A DNA stretch of 14,162 bases from UPXZ01 sp035402725 (GCA_035402725.1 DAONDU010000063.1:1-14162); one strand, 5' to 3'; shown: positions 1 to 8,139, counted from the first letter of the stretch. Numbers and translations: made by a program. The notes: generated by a model from the letters alone, not told the origin.

Positions 1-291
1 CTCATCGGCAAGGTGCCAGGCAATGGCTTCTCCTTCGCGGTCCTCATCGGAAGCCAGCCAAACGGTAGTCGCTTTTTTTGCTTCCTTCTTGAGTTCAGCC
101 ACAATTTTCTTTTTATCCGCCGAAACTTCGTATTGCGGAGCGTAATTATTCTCAAAATCAATACCCAATCCTTTCTCGCCCAGATCCCGAATGTGTCCCA
201 TGCTGGACATTACTTCAAAATCTTTTCCGAGAAACTTTTCAATCGTCTTTGCCTTCGCAGGCGACTCTACAATGACTAAATTATTGGACAT
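1..291 (-). CDS. topA: DNA topoisomerase I, N-terminal part (runs off window)
   Basis: Type IA topoisomerase, which relaxes negative supercoils by cutting and passing one DNA strand. Only the first 97 codons lie in the window; the gene continues past base 1. The translation begins MSNNLVIVESPAKAKTI, the classic start of the TopA TOPRIM domain, with the catalytic glutamate at residue 9. Near residues 81-88 it carries SDEDREGE, the acidic DxDxE metal-binding motif, followed by AIAWHLADE. SSMGHIRDLGEKGLGI (residues 29-44) is also typical. The ATG at 291 is the natural start because the conserved VESPAKAKTI block follows at once, as in other TopA proteins. The catalytic tyrosine and the C-terminal repeats are outside the window. 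It lies downstream of copA-copZ on the same strand but has its own 146-nt upstream region with a promoter-like sequence, so it is probably transcribed independently. The identification is secure. Confidence 0.97.
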   Translation of the reverse strand, partial: MSNNLVIVESPAKAKTIEKFLGKDFEVMSSMGHIRDLGEKGLGIDFENNYAPQYEVSADKKKIVAELKKEAKKATTVWLASDEDREGEAIAWHLADE

Positions 292-331
292 AATTACGCT
301 TAATTTTTAATTACGAATTCAAATTCGGGTG

Positions 332-364
332 CAAAATAACAAAAACAAAAGGGTATCAGCCAAA
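332..364 (-). promoter_or_regulatory. Candidate topA promoter
   Basis: Read on the minus strand, TTTG (364-361) is followed 21 nt later by TTATTTTG (339-332). This matches the Bacteroidota -33/-7 consensus TTTG...TAnnTTTG with one mismatch, T for A at the second base of the -7 box. It would start transcription about 30-35 nt upstream of the topA ATG. The call rests on pattern alone and the surroundings are very AT-rich, so a chance match is possible. Confidence 0.35.
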
Positions 365-402
365 TTTTCAGCCTATTATTTTTGTTTTTTATAAAATTAA
401 GA

Positions 403-436
403 CAAAATTAGGATCGTAGATTACACCGTAATTTTG
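403..436 (-). terminator. Candidate terminator after copZ
   Basis: An 8-bp perfect inverted repeat, CAAAATTA (403-410) and TAATTTTG (429-436), encloses an 18-nt loop. It begins one base beyond the copZ stop codon. On the minus strand the stem is followed by a T-rich stretch (TCTTAATTTTAT). The stem is AT-rich and the T tract is interrupted, so this is a weak intrinsic terminator at best. Its position between the copZ stop and the topA promoter is what supports it. Confidence 0.4.
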
Positions 437-437
437 G

Positions 438-647
438 TTAATCGAGGATGTCAGTTACTTCGTAATCAATGGCCTCTACGGCTTCTTTGATCTTTTTGTC
501 GGATACTTCTTTCGTCAGTATCAGTTTAGCCGATCGGTTTTCCAGATCAACTTTTGCTTCAACTCCGTCAATTTTATTTAATGCTTTTTCGACCCGTGCT
601 GCACAGTGCGAGCAGCTCATACCTTTGATTATTGCTGTTTTTTCCAT
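438..647 (-). CDS. copZ: CopZ-like heavy-metal-associated (HMA) copper chaperone
   Basis: A 69-residue single HMA domain protein. Proteins of this type carry Cu(I) in the cytoplasm and hand it to the P-type ATPase. The metal site is GMSCSHC at residues 9-15, with cysteines 12 and 15 forming the MxCxxC motif. The rest fits the ferredoxin-like fold: helix AARVEKALNKIDGV, strand AKVDLENRSAKLIL, helix KKIKEAVEAIDYEV. The frame is open further upstream, to 791, but that extension lies over the 3' end of copA. The ATG at 647 gives a normal-length chaperone starting MEKTAIIKGM, so it is the chosen start. It follows copA by 26 nt on the same strand, so the two are almost certainly co-transcribed. Copper is the most likely metal given the neighbour, though HMA domains can also bind zinc or mercury. 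No metal-responsive regulator gene is in the window. Confidence 0.9.
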   Translation of the reverse strand: MEKTAIIKGMSCSHCAARVEKALNKIDGVEAKVDLENRSAKLILTKEVSDKKIKEAVEAIDYEVTDILD

Positions 648-673
648 AATTGTTTGATTTTTATAGTTAATAA

Positions 674-2956
674 TTATCGAATAGTTTGCGATTTTGTGGG
701 TTTGAATTTCTTCAATCTTAACGCGTTGCTTACCACGGTAACGGAGCTTAAACTCATGGCTGCCGCGGCAAACATCGGGCTGAGTTTCCATCCAAGTCCG
801 GCATAAAACACACCGGCAGCTAACGGAATGCCGATTATGTTGTAGAAAAACGCCCAGAACAGATTTTGTTTGATATTTCTAATGACGGCTTTACTCAAAC
901 GGATGCCGGTTACCACACCGAGCAAGTCGTTTTTCATCAGCACTACATCGGCAGCTTCGATGGCAATATCCGTACCGTTACCAATAGCAAAACCCAGATC
1001 AGACCGTATGAGTGCAGGAGAATCATTTATTCCATCGCCAACCATAGCGGTCTTTTCGCCTGTTGCCTGTAACTGCTGTACCACTTTATCCTTATCCTGT
1101 GGCAGCACTTCGGCTATCACCTCGTCCAGCCCGAGTTTTTCCTGAATTGCCAGAGCTGTACGCTTGTTGTCGCCTGTTACCATCATAGTTTTCAGGTTCA
1201 TCGATTTAAGCAGTTCAATAGCCTCTTTACTTGTTTGTTTTAATACATCTGCTACTGCAATAATGCCCAGCACATTTTTCTCATCTGCAACTATAAGCGG
1301 TGTTTTACCTTTCTGCGAATAGTGATGTATCTGATTTTCAATGTCAACAGTATTTGTGTTTTCTGAAATGAAAGACAGATTACCGACCCGAACTATTTTA
1401 TCTTTAATTTTTCCGGAAATGCCTTTTCCCGGAATATTATTAAAATCACTAACGGGATACAATTCAATTTCTTTTTCTGCCGCTTTCTGAATGATTGCTC
1501 CGGATACAGGGTGCTCCGAAAATTTTTCGAGTGATGCAGTGATGCGAAGCAATTCATTTTTATCTAAATAATGTATGGGTTCGATATCTGTAACTTCCGG
1601 ACGTCCTTCAGTGATTGTTCCGGTTTTATCCAGTAAAACGGTAGTTATTTTTCCACCCGTTTCAAGTGCTACGGCCGATTTAAACAACACGCCGCACTCT
1701 GCGCCTTTACCGGTTCCGACCATGATAGCTACCGGTGTAGCCAGCCCCAGTGCGCACGGACATGAAATAATCAGTACCGAAATACCGATGGACAAGGCAA
1801 ATTCAAAAGGATAGCCCATGTTAAGCCACACGGCTGTAGCCAGTAGGGCAATGCCAATAACCGCCGGAACAAAAATCCGGCTTATCTGATCTGCCAGTTT
1901 GGAAATAGGAGCTTTCGAAGAAGATGCTTCTTCCATCAGCTGAATGATTTGTGAAAGCGTGGTGTCTTTTCCTACTTTTGTTGCACGGAAGGTGAAGTAA
2001 CCGCTCCCGTTAATACTGGCTGATAATACATGGTCGCCTTCCTGTTTGTAAACAGGGATGCTTTCGCCAGTCAGAGCCGACTCATCAACCGACCCTGAGC
2101 CACCGGTAAGAACTCCATCAACCGGGATTTTTTGTCCGGGACGAACGCTTACGATATCGTTTAACCGTACTTCTTCAACAGGAATCTCTATTTCAGTGTT
2201 GTTGCGAATGACCGTTGCTGTCTGAGGTGCTGAGTCGATTAATTTGGTCAGGGCATCGGAGGTTTGACGTTTAGATTTTGCTTCGAGATATTTCCCCAGT
2301 GTTACGAGTGTGAGAATAGTGGATGCCGACTCGAAAAACAAATTGTGCAGGTACATCCTGACAGTTTCAGGGTTGTTTTGTCCAAGGCCGTTTCCGATTT
2401 TGTAAATGGCAAAAACCCCGTAAATGATAGCTGCCGAGGAACCGATTGCTACAAGGGCATCCATTGTAGGTGACAGTTTCCATAAACTTCGAAAACCATG
2501 TGAAAAGAATTTACTGTTGACAAAAGCGATGGGAAGCGTGAGCAAAAACTGTGTAAAAGCAAAAGTCAGTGCATTATCACTGCCCGTGAAAACCGAAGGA
2601 AGCGGAAAATCAAGCATGTGTCCCATACTTAAATATAACAGCGGAACTAAAAACAAAAATGAGATGATTACTCTTCTTTTCATCTCTTTTTGTTCTTCAA
2701 GTGCATAATTTACTTTTGGAGTTGTGGTACTTACAATCGATTTTTCCTTTTCAAATGCTTCATATCCAGCATCTTCCACCGAACCTATGATTTCTTCAAC
2801 CGACAATGCCTGTTGGTCGTAATCAACAGTCATACTGTTTGTTAAGAGATTAACGCTCACATCCTGGACACCGTACAGCTTTCGCACGCTTTTCTCCACA
2901 TGATTCACACAGGCCGAACAGGTCATTCCCACCACATCAAATTTCTTCGTTTCCAT
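674..2956 (-). CDS. copA: Copper-exporting P1B-type ATPase
   Basis: Inner-membrane ATPase of 760 residues that pumps Cu(I) out of the cytoplasm. Domains in order: one N-terminal HMA domain with GMTCSAC (cysteines 13 and 16); membrane helices from about residue 95; actuator loop with LTGES (TGES 296-299); the ion-binding CPC (399-401) in ISCPCALGLATP; phosphorylation site DKTGT with Asp443; the P1B nucleotide-binding signature SEHPVSGA with His482-Pro483; TGDN (594-597); hinge GDGINDSPAL (640-649). The last two helices have YN (705-706) in NLFWAFFYN and MSLSS (734-738). Together with CPC these define the Cu(I)/Ag(I) class P1B-1. The length is normal for a one-HMA CopA and the frame is intact. 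It is followed 26 nt later by copZ. The 106-nt gap from the upstream porP-like gene shows no convincing consensus promoter, so whether it has its own promoter is unresolved. Confidence 0.95.
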   Translation of the reverse strand: METKKFDVVGMTCSACVNHVEKSVRKLYGVQDVSVNLLTNSMTVDYDQQALSVEEIIGSVEDAGYEAFEKEKSIVSTTTPKVNYALEEQKEMKRRVIISFLFLVPLLYLSMGHMLDFPLPSVFTGSDNALTFAFTQFLLTLPIAFVNSKFFSHGFRSLWKLSPTMDALVAIGSSAAIIYGVFAIYKIGNGLGQNNPETVRMYLHNLFFESASTILTLVTLGKYLEAKSKRQTSDALTKLIDSAPQTATVIRNNTEIEIPVEEVRLNDIVSVRPGQKIPVDGVLTGGSGSVDESALTGESIPVYKQEGDHVLSASINGSGYFTFRATKVGKDTTLSQIIQLMEEASSSKAPISKLADQISRIFVPAVIGIALLATAVWLNMGYPFEFALSIGISVLIISCPCALGLATPVAIMVGTGKGAECGVLFKSAVALETGGKITTVLLDKTGTITEGRPEVTDIEPIHYLDKNELLRITASLEKFSEHPVSGAIIQKAAEKEIELYPVSDFNNIPGKGISGKIKDKIVRVGNLSFISENTNTVDIENQIHHYSQKGKTPLIVADEKNVLGIIAVADVLKQTSKEAIELLKSMNLKTMMVTGDNKRTALAIQEKLGLDEVIAEVLPQDKDKVVQQLQATGEKTAMVGDGINDSPALIRSDLGFAIGNGTDIAIEAADVVLMKNDLLGVVTGIRLSKAVIRNIKQNLFWAFFYNIIGIPLAAGVFYAGLGWKLSPMFAAAAMSLSSVTVVSNALRLKKFKPTKSQTIR

Positions 2957-3062
2957 CTTTAATTATTAATACGAATTGAAACAATTTAAATCAGGATATG
3001 TTCATCCTTACATGTTTCTAACAGATTTTTAGCAGTAATTAAAGGAAAGACGCCGAATTTGA

Positions 3063-4016
3063 TTATCTGTACCAGAGTTGTTGATCCCGGCAGGTTTTGC
3101 AGACCGCATTTTCATAAGGAATTCGGTATTCGAGCATGATTTCATGCGTGCCGTTCTGATTGTAACCGGTGATGAAGCTCTGATCGTAAGCATAACCTAT
3201 CCTGAAATTTTCTGTCAGATTTACTCCCAGCAAGGCTGTAACTTGCCTTGAGCTCCGGTAGGTAAGTCCAATGTCAAAGATTTCACGGCTGCCGGTTGAT
3301 AATCCGGTGGGGTGTTTGAACCGAACGATGCCATTACCTTCCAGTACAAAAATATTGGAACGGTTGACCACCTGAAGTCCAAGATAGTAATTCATGATTT
3401 CTGAACGGGTATTTTTGTAAATGGCAAAGCCATACCGGTGATTGTCGTTCAGAAACAGATTGCTGTTTTTGCCGATAGAGAAGAGGTGAGTTGATGAGAT
3501 GCCGAATATGAAATTATCGTTCTGAAATTCAACCCCGATATTTGCATCGGGTTTTGTCTGAGGTTCAATATCGCGCAAAAGAGCCGGGTCAAGGTCAGTT
3601 ACCGGAGCATAGGATGCAAAGTCAATGGTTCGGATATATGCCCCGACCGAAACTCCAAACGATAAGGACCAGGTTTGATTGTCGGAAACGCGATAGGCGT
3701 AATTAATCATCGGGTTGAAAGCATTGGTAAGACCGATATTGTCATTTACCACGGATAATCCAAAGGCAGAATTAATTGAATTGAGATAGCCAGATACCTG
3801 TACATTTTCCACTTTTGGAGCTCCCGTTATACCTGTCCACTGATTACGGATATTAGAGAAAAGATAAATATAGCCGGTTCTGGCGATGGAAGCCGGATTG
3901 TAATTTCCCCGGTTATACCAGTGAGTTGCCATGCTTATATCCGTTTGAGAATAAGCACGGATGCCAGATATAATCCAGCAGGTAAGCAATATCCATATAA
4001 CAACGTTTTTGTTCAT
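3063..4016 (-). CDS. PorP/SprF-family type IX secretion outer-membrane protein
   Basis: A 317-residue exported protein that I recognise as the PorP/SprF family. These outer-membrane beta-barrels work with the type IX secretion system; SprF, for example, is needed for surface delivery of the adhesin SprB in Flavobacterium. A signal peptide is clear: charged start MNKN, hydrophobic core VVIWILLTCWIISGI, probable cleavage after AYSQ near residue 24. Family features follow: early NYNPAS (39-43), a string of amphipathic strands (for example FGLSVVNDNIGLTNAFNP), and the C-terminal HEIMLEYRIPY with a late cysteine pair, CKTC at 306-309. It is the last gene of a unit, 7 nt after a protein bearing a T9SS type B sorting domain. 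That context suggests it is the dedicated partner of the two upstream proteins. Family call strong; which cargo it serves is inference. Confidence 0.88.
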   Translation of the reverse strand: MNKNVVIWILLTCWIISGIRAYSQTDISMATHWYNRGNYNPASIARTGYIYLFSNIRNQWTGITGAPKVENVQVSGYLNSINSAFGLSVVNDNIGLTNAFNPMINYAYRVSDNQTWSLSFGVSVGAYIRTIDFASYAPVTDLDPALLRDIEPQTKPDANIGVEFQNDNFIFGISSTHLFSIGKNSNLFLNDNHRYGFAIYKNTRSEIMNYYLGLQVVNRSNIFVLEGNGIVRFKHPTGLSTGSREIFDIGLTYRSSRQVTALLGVNLTENFRIGYAYDQSFITGYNQNGTHEIMLEYRIPYENAVCKTCRDQQLWYR

Positions 4017-4023
4017 TCTCCGG

Positions 4024-5478
4024 TTATTTTTTCAGTGTTATAAATCCCTTTATTTCTTTTAAACTCTGATTTTTATCCTTATAATTAATCAGATAGAAAT
4101 AGGTGTCGTTGTCTGCTGTTTTACCATGATAAGTACCATCCCAACCGGTGTTTCCTTTGTAAAGTGAATTTCCCGCGCGGTCAAAAACCTGCAGGTCATA
4201 ACCAGCCATGAAAATATCGTTCACACCATCACCGTTAGGCGAAAACACATTAGGTATATAGGGAGCGACTTCTATCGTTTTTGTTGAAAAACTGCTACAA
4301 CCTGCTAATAGGGTGGATTTAAGCTGAATTTTATATTCGTAAGTGTTTCCGTTGATTGGGTAGGTGTGAATAAAACTGTTTCCATTCTCTATTGTTCCAT
4401 CTCCTAAGTCCCATTCATAATTTACACCATCTTCGGGTGTAATGCTGAAAGTTACATTGTTGTTTTTATTATCAATTTTTTCTCTCGAAACAGAAAAGTC
4501 ACTTTTTGGTACTGTATTTATCACAACCTTTGTAGCTGCGGTTGCAACCTGTCCGAGCGCGTCGGTCACCGTTACATTGTAAATCCCAGACATACCCGTT
4601 GTGCAGTTTGAAATTACCGGACTTGACTCTTCCGAACTAAATCCGTTGGGACCTGTCCAAGAGTAGGTAAACGGAAGAGCATCACCAGCGGAGTTAACAA
4701 TCAGTTGCATGTTAGATCCTTCGCAAACCGGGCTTGTATTCGATACGTCTATGGAAAGCGGATCTGTGTGAAGAGTACTGATCAGAATATCGTCAATATA
4801 ATAATCGTTACCCATTATCAGTTTATAACTGTTTAACAAACCAATTGTCACATCGTTTGTGGCCAATGTTGCTGATGTGGGTACCGAAAAATTTAAGTCG
4901 TATCTGATCCATTTACCTTCATCAGTCAGTAATGGACCACTGTAGGTGTATTTTTTACCGTTCGTGTTGTTAATTGCTTCCATCGAAAACTGCGAACTTT
5001 TAGCAACTACATAAATCCAGAACGAAAAGAGATAACGAAATCCGGTTTTTAGTTTCAGATCACGTTTATAAATATGATTTGATGTTAAGCCGGCATTGAT
5101 TACCATTACAGCTCCGTTATGGTCTTTTTCTGTGTGATCTTCGGTAAAATATCGCGTAGAACCTGTTGAAGTTACTGATGATAGTGAAGGTGCTGTCCAG
5201 AAGTAAGAATCGCCTGTCAAAATCGCATCTTTAATATGAGCGGGATCTACCACTGTGTAATAATTATCTTCAATGGTTCTCTGTTTGTTGTCTCCTGTCT
5301 CACTGGCAAATGTGTAACTCCCGGCAGGCACATACTGACATTCAACACGATGAATATGTTCTCCGAAATTTTCAAAAATGATTGTATCACCATAGGTCGT
5401 TGATTGTGCCTTGGTAGAGATTGTCGGTGATAAACAAACAAGTACTCCGATTAGAAATATAATTATTTTCTGTTCCAT
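4024..5478 (-). CDS. Secreted PKD-domain protein with T9SS type B (CHU_C-type) sorting domain
   Basis: A 484-residue protein probably exported to the cell surface by the type IX system. Residues 1-25 form a signal peptide (MEQKIIIFLIGVLVCLSPTISTKAQ). Residues about 30-238 look like a jelly-roll or carbohydrate-binding-like domain ending YYIDDILIS. Residues about 240-322 are an Ig-like repeat with the TYSWTGPNGF core seen in such adhesins, and two cysteines (252, 292). Residues about 325-404 are a PKD domain with YEWDLGDG. Residues about 405-484 are the gliding/CHU_C-type sorting domain: IPNVFSPNGDGVND, then VFDRAGNSLYKGNTGWDG, then NDTYFYLINYKD and a terminal GFITLKK. It sits 13 nt after the larger PKD protein and 7 nt before the PorP/SprF gene, so the three form one operon. 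No enzyme motif is visible; an adhesive or structural role is inference. Confidence 0.88.
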   Translation of the reverse strand: MEQKIIIFLIGVLVCLSPTISTKAQSTTYGDTIIFENFGEHIHRVECQYVPAGSYTFASETGDNKQRTIEDNYYTVVDPAHIKDAILTGDSYFWTAPSLSSVTSTGSTRYFTEDHTEKDHNGAVMVINAGLTSNHIYKRDLKLKTGFRYLFSFWIYVVAKSSQFSMEAINNTNGKKYTYSGPLLTDEGKWIRYDLNFSVPTSATLATNDVTIGLLNSYKLIMGNDYYIDDILISTLHTDPLSIDVSNTSPVCEGSNMQLIVNSAGDALPFTYSWTGPNGFSSEESSPVISNCTTGMSGIYNVTVTDALGQVATAATKVVINTVPKSDFSVSREKIDNKNNNVTFSITPEDGVNYEWDLGDGTIENGNSFIHTYPINGNTYEYKIQLKSTLLAGCSSFSTKTIEVAPYIPNVFSPNGDGVNDIFMAGYDLQVFDRAGNSLYKGNTGWDGTYHGKTADNDTYFYLINYKDKNQSLKEIKGFITLKK

Positions 5479-5491
5479 AATTTTAAAGGGT

Positions 5492-7609
5492 TTATCTTTT
5501 TAGCTGTATAAACCCTTTTGCCGTTTTTTCCGAGCCGTCCGTATCTATATATTTTATATAGTAAAAATAGGTGTCATTGTCTGCTTTTTCCCCTTTGTAA
5601 TTGCCATCCCATCCGTTGTCGCCCTTATAAAGGATGTTCCCGTTTCTGTCATATATAATGATTTCCTTGCCATCCATAAATTTGTCGTTGATGCCATCAC
5701 CATTCGGGGTAAAAACATTGGGGATGAAAAGCACAACATTGACCATCTTTGAGGCTGAATTCCTGCAACCATTGGCATTGACTGCGGTGAGGGTTATTTT
5801 GTAGTTCGTTAGATTCGGGTCTACATCGTACTTATGTGTAATTCTGGTTCCCTGTTCTGTTTTGCCGTCGCCCATATCCCAATGGTAGTTTACTCCGTTC
5901 TGAGCTGTAACGCTGCAGCTGAGTTCATTATTATGTAAATCAATTTTGTTTACAGACATATTAAAACCGGCATCGGGAAGCGGATCTTCATTTACTGTAA
6001 ATGTGAATTGTTTTTCGCAGCCGCGACGGTTTTTACCTGTTACGGTATAACTGCCGGGTTTATCGACCCTGATGGAATCGGAAGTTTCGCCCGTGCTCCA
6101 GCTATATGTGGCTGCTCCCGAAGCCGAAAGAACGGTGCTGCCTCCGGAGCAGAAAAGCTCAGATCCACTGGTTGTTAAAGTCCAGGCTGGCTCCTTTTTT
6201 ACATTAACCCTGATAGTGTCCGTATGGCAGTTGTTGCTTGAATATCCGATCATCCACACCTCAGTGTCTTTTCCCACAGTAATGTTGTCGGCAGTCGAAC
6301 CGTCGAACCATTCATAGTGATGAGCTCCGTGGGCTTTGAGCAATGTTGTTTCGCCCGGACAATAGGTGGAGTCACCATCGATCCCAATCAACGGCGGAAA
6401 AAATGTTTCAACCATTTTGGTCACTGAATCCGTACAGGTCGATGGTGGATTTTTTACAACCAACGTAACCGGAATCATTCCCGAAACTGAGTGGAAGTCA
6501 TGAATTGGGTTTTGATCAGTCGTTGTGCTGCCATCACCAAAATCCCAGTGGTAATCGAGTGTTCCGTGTGTCGACGGACTGGTAATGGAGAAAATGATGG
6601 TATTATTTACTTTGTTACAATCTACCTGACTGTGAGTGAAATCGGCATTGGGCGAATATCTGAATATTGTTGCCGAAAGTGTGGCATCGCATCCTGTTGC
6701 CGACTGCATTTCGCAGGTATAGGTGTCGCCTTCGGATATTACGTTACTCGACAGTTGGAGCGTTTGTCCTGTAAATACAGGGTTGTTCAGGCTGTCTTTC
6801 CATTGATACGATTTAAATCCGATAGGAGCTGTGAGGGTGGCTATTTTGTCGTCGGCACAATAATCAACTGTAATATATAATGGCTGACAATGTGCTGTGA
6901 GGTATGCATAACCGAAATGCCCTTTTCGACGGCAATTAGCCGACATAAATTCAAGTGTTACTGTCTGTCCGATGTATTTTGTAAGGTTAATGCCTACTGT
7001 AGTCCAATCGCGCCAGTATAATGGTTTACCATCGTATTGTATTGTGTTCCATCCCTCCACATTGGCATTCGAAGCATTGACATCGTAGTTGGCGCAACTT
7101 GCTTCCCCGGTAATTTCATTACCATCTTTATCCAGAATACTTACTTTGAAACGGGGTTCATCTTCTGGAAAGTGGCTGCTGTCGTGCGGATCTTGAAGAA
7201 CCACTGCAAAGTTATATACAATAAATGCGTTTTGCGGGGTAACATCCAGCTGGTAGGTTAGGCTTTGTCGCAAACCTCCATTACCCAAACTGGTAGAACC
7301 AAGTTTTACGGAAGTAGAGTAACCATCCGGTATGAGTTTCAGTTGTGTTCCACCCACTATCGGATCGTATCCGTTCGATGTGATGATGGTATGTCTGCCG
7401 TTAACAATTCCTTCTACTTTTGGTGTCGAAGTGACATATCCCGATTGACCATCTGCCCAGGTATATGCTCTCCAGTTGGTAAAATTATGAAGTTCAAATC
7501 CTATATTTGTGCAATAAGGTTCATCTGCTAATCCTGTATTCATAAATCCTGTAAGAAATACGAATAACATTATGATATGTTTGTATAGGGGTTTCACGCA
7601 CAAATACAT
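5492..7609 (-). CDS. Large secreted PKD/Ig-repeat protein with T9SS type B sorting domain
   Basis: A 705-residue surface or secreted protein, first gene of the T9SS cassette. Residues 1-28 are a signal peptide; I keep the ATG at 7609 because an internal start at Met14 would lose the positive n-region (Lys6, Lys10). Residues about 31-243 form a cysteine-containing domain common at the front of type B T9SS proteins, with FAVVLQDPHDSSHFPEDEPRF at 134-154 and GHFGYAYLTAHC at 230-241. Then come an Ig-like segment (about 245-317), PKD repeat 1 (about 320-402, YHWDFGDG), two Ig-like segments (about 403-541, YEWFDGS and YSWSTGE), PKD repeat 2 (about 545-625, YHWDMGDG), and the CHU_C-type sorting domain (626-705, IPNVFTPNGDGIND to GFIQLKR). 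The sorting domain closely resembles that of the next gene, as expected if both use the same machinery. No catalytic motif is seen; adhesin or matrix function is inferred. Confidence 0.88.
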   Translation of the reverse strand: MYLCVKPLYKHIIMLFVFLTGFMNTGLADEPYCTNIGFELHNFTNWRAYTWADGQSGYVTSTPKVEGIVNGRHTIITSNGYDPIVGGTQLKLIPDGYSTSVKLGSTSLGNGGLRQSLTYQLDVTPQNAFIVYNFAVVLQDPHDSSHFPEDEPRFKVSILDKDGNEITGEASCANYDVNASNANVEGWNTIQYDGKPLYWRDWTTVGINLTKYIGQTVTLEFMSANCRRKGHFGYAYLTAHCQPLYITVDYCADDKIATLTAPIGFKSYQWKDSLNNPVFTGQTLQLSSNVISEGDTYTCEMQSATGCDATLSATIFRYSPNADFTHSQVDCNKVNNTIIFSITSPSTHGTLDYHWDFGDGSTTTDQNPIHDFHSVSGMIPVTLVVKNPPSTCTDSVTKMVETFFPPLIGIDGDSTYCPGETTLLKAHGAHHYEWFDGSTADNITVGKDTEVWMIGYSSNNCHTDTIRVNVKKEPAWTLTTSGSELFCSGGSTVLSASGAATYSWSTGETSDSIRVDKPGSYTVTGKNRRGCEKQFTFTVNEDPLPDAGFNMSVNKIDLHNNELSCSVTAQNGVNYHWDMGDGKTEQGTRITHKYDVDPNLTNYKITLTAVNANGCRNSASKMVNVVLFIPNVFTPNGDGINDKFMDGKEIIIYDRNGNILYKGDNGWDGNYKGEKADNDTYFYYIKYIDTDGSEKTAKGFIQLKR

Positions 7610-7787
7610 GAAGAAGTATCAATATAAATGTATATATTAAGTCAAAAAAAATGTAAAGAAAACGATAATTATTGTTCTATACGTAATTTTTAACTCTATT
7701 TATTTATTTTGATTAAGTTTCTGATAGGAAAATCTGATCGGGAAGGACTGGCTAATGTTATGTTTTTGAACGGGATGGTTTAAAATT

Positions 7788-7820
7788 AAAGATGGTAGCC
7801 ACGCCTGACTACCAATCTTT
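7788..7820. repeat. Bulged inverted repeat / RNA hairpin
   Basis: AAAGATGGTAG (7788-7798) pairs with CTACCAATCTTT (7809-7820) over 11 base pairs with one bulged A. The enclosed ten bases allow two further pairs past a mismatch (C7800-G7807, A7801-T7806). It is the most GC-rich and best-paired structure in the region. No T run follows on the plus strand and no A run precedes it, so it is not a normal intrinsic terminator. It lies 21 nt upstream of the short ORF at 7842. A leader hairpin of a lost gene, an operator, or part of a small RNA are all possible. Confidence 0.6.
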
Positions 7821-7841
7821 GTTAACCTTAAATCTAATACT

Positions 7842-7868
7842 ATGAAAAAAATCACGAGTCAAAGATAG
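7842..7868 (+). other. 8-codon orphan ORF (MKKITSQR), possible gene remnant or leader peptide
   Basis: An ATG preceded by TTAACCTTAAATCTAATACT opens a reading frame MKKITSQR that stops at TAG after eight codons. The start MKKI with this type of A/T-rich upstream sequence resembles ordinary Bacteroidota translation starts of exported proteins. No continuing frame is seen, and the next gene, tpl, is on the other strand, so it is not a leader for a visible plus-strand gene. It is either the truncated 5' end of a deleted gene, a tiny peptide, or chance. Confidence 0.3.
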
Positions 7869-7958
7869 AAATTGTTTTTTTACCACACAAGATTATCTCT
7901 TGATTTTATTCAAATAATAACATACATTAACATAGTATTTAAAATAAAATACATATAT

Positions 7959-7979
7959 TAAAACTTAATGTAAGTTTTA
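7959..7979. repeat. Perfect AT-rich hairpin, possible tpl terminator
   Basis: TAAAACTTA (7959-7967) and TAAGTTTTA (7971-7979) form a perfect 9-bp stem around the three-base loop ATG. In the minus direction, the direction of the tpl transcript, it is followed by a T-rich but interrupted stretch (ATATATGTATTTTATTTTAA). It lies about 160 nt past the tpl stop. It could end that transcript or act as a dyad site for a protein. Confidence 0.35.
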
Positions 7980-8063
7980 CAATAAGGTTAGTCTGATTTT
8001 CTATTTTTATGTAGTTACATATAGTTAGTTCTATAGACAATATAATTGATTTATATTATCAAT

Positions 8064-8090
8064 AATACTCATGGGATTTTCAAGAGTATT
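8064..8090 (-). terminator. Weak candidate terminator stem downstream of tpl
   Basis: AATACTC (8064-8070) and GAGTATT (8084-8090) form a 7-bp stem with a 13-nt loop, about 50 nt past the tpl stop on the minus strand. A second stem (ATTGAT/ATCAAT, 8045-8063) lies just beyond. The T tract is poor, so this may only mark the 3' untranslated region. Confidence 0.3.
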
Positions 8091-8139
8091 TAATTCTATT
8101 TATCTCATTTCAATAGATTACGTGCTTGATTTATGCGTA

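Larger units (their letters stand above)
7610..8139. other. AT-rich non-coding region between tpl and the T9SS operon
   Basis: About 530 bp with no convincing long gene on either strand. It should hold the promoter of the leftward T9SS operon and the terminator of the leftward tpl transcript. I found no full TTTG/TAnnTTTG promoter in front of 7609. Distinct elements are listed separately: a long bulged hairpin (7788-7820), an 8-codon ORF (7842-7868), and two AT-rich stems (7959-7979, 8064-8090). There is also a weak stem, CAAGA/TCTTG, at 7888-7902. The rest shows no recognisable structure. Confidence 0.7.

Noticed and set aside
438..791. A longer 117-residue version of the HMA chaperone
   Set aside because: The extra N-terminal residues are encoded over the 3' end of copA in another frame and resemble no known domain. 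The ATG at 647 gives a standard CopZ.
2957..3062. A copper-responsive operator or separate promoter in front of copA
   Set aside because: Only a weak 5-bp stem (AGGAT/ATCCT, 2993-3008) and a partial -7-like TAAATTG were found. Neither matches the promoter consensus or a known CueR/CsoR-type site well enough to annotate.
7570..7609. An alternative start for the large PKD protein at Met14 (7570)
   Set aside because: Starting there would leave a signal peptide with no positive charge before the hydrophobic core. The ATG at 7609 supplies Lys6 and Lys10.
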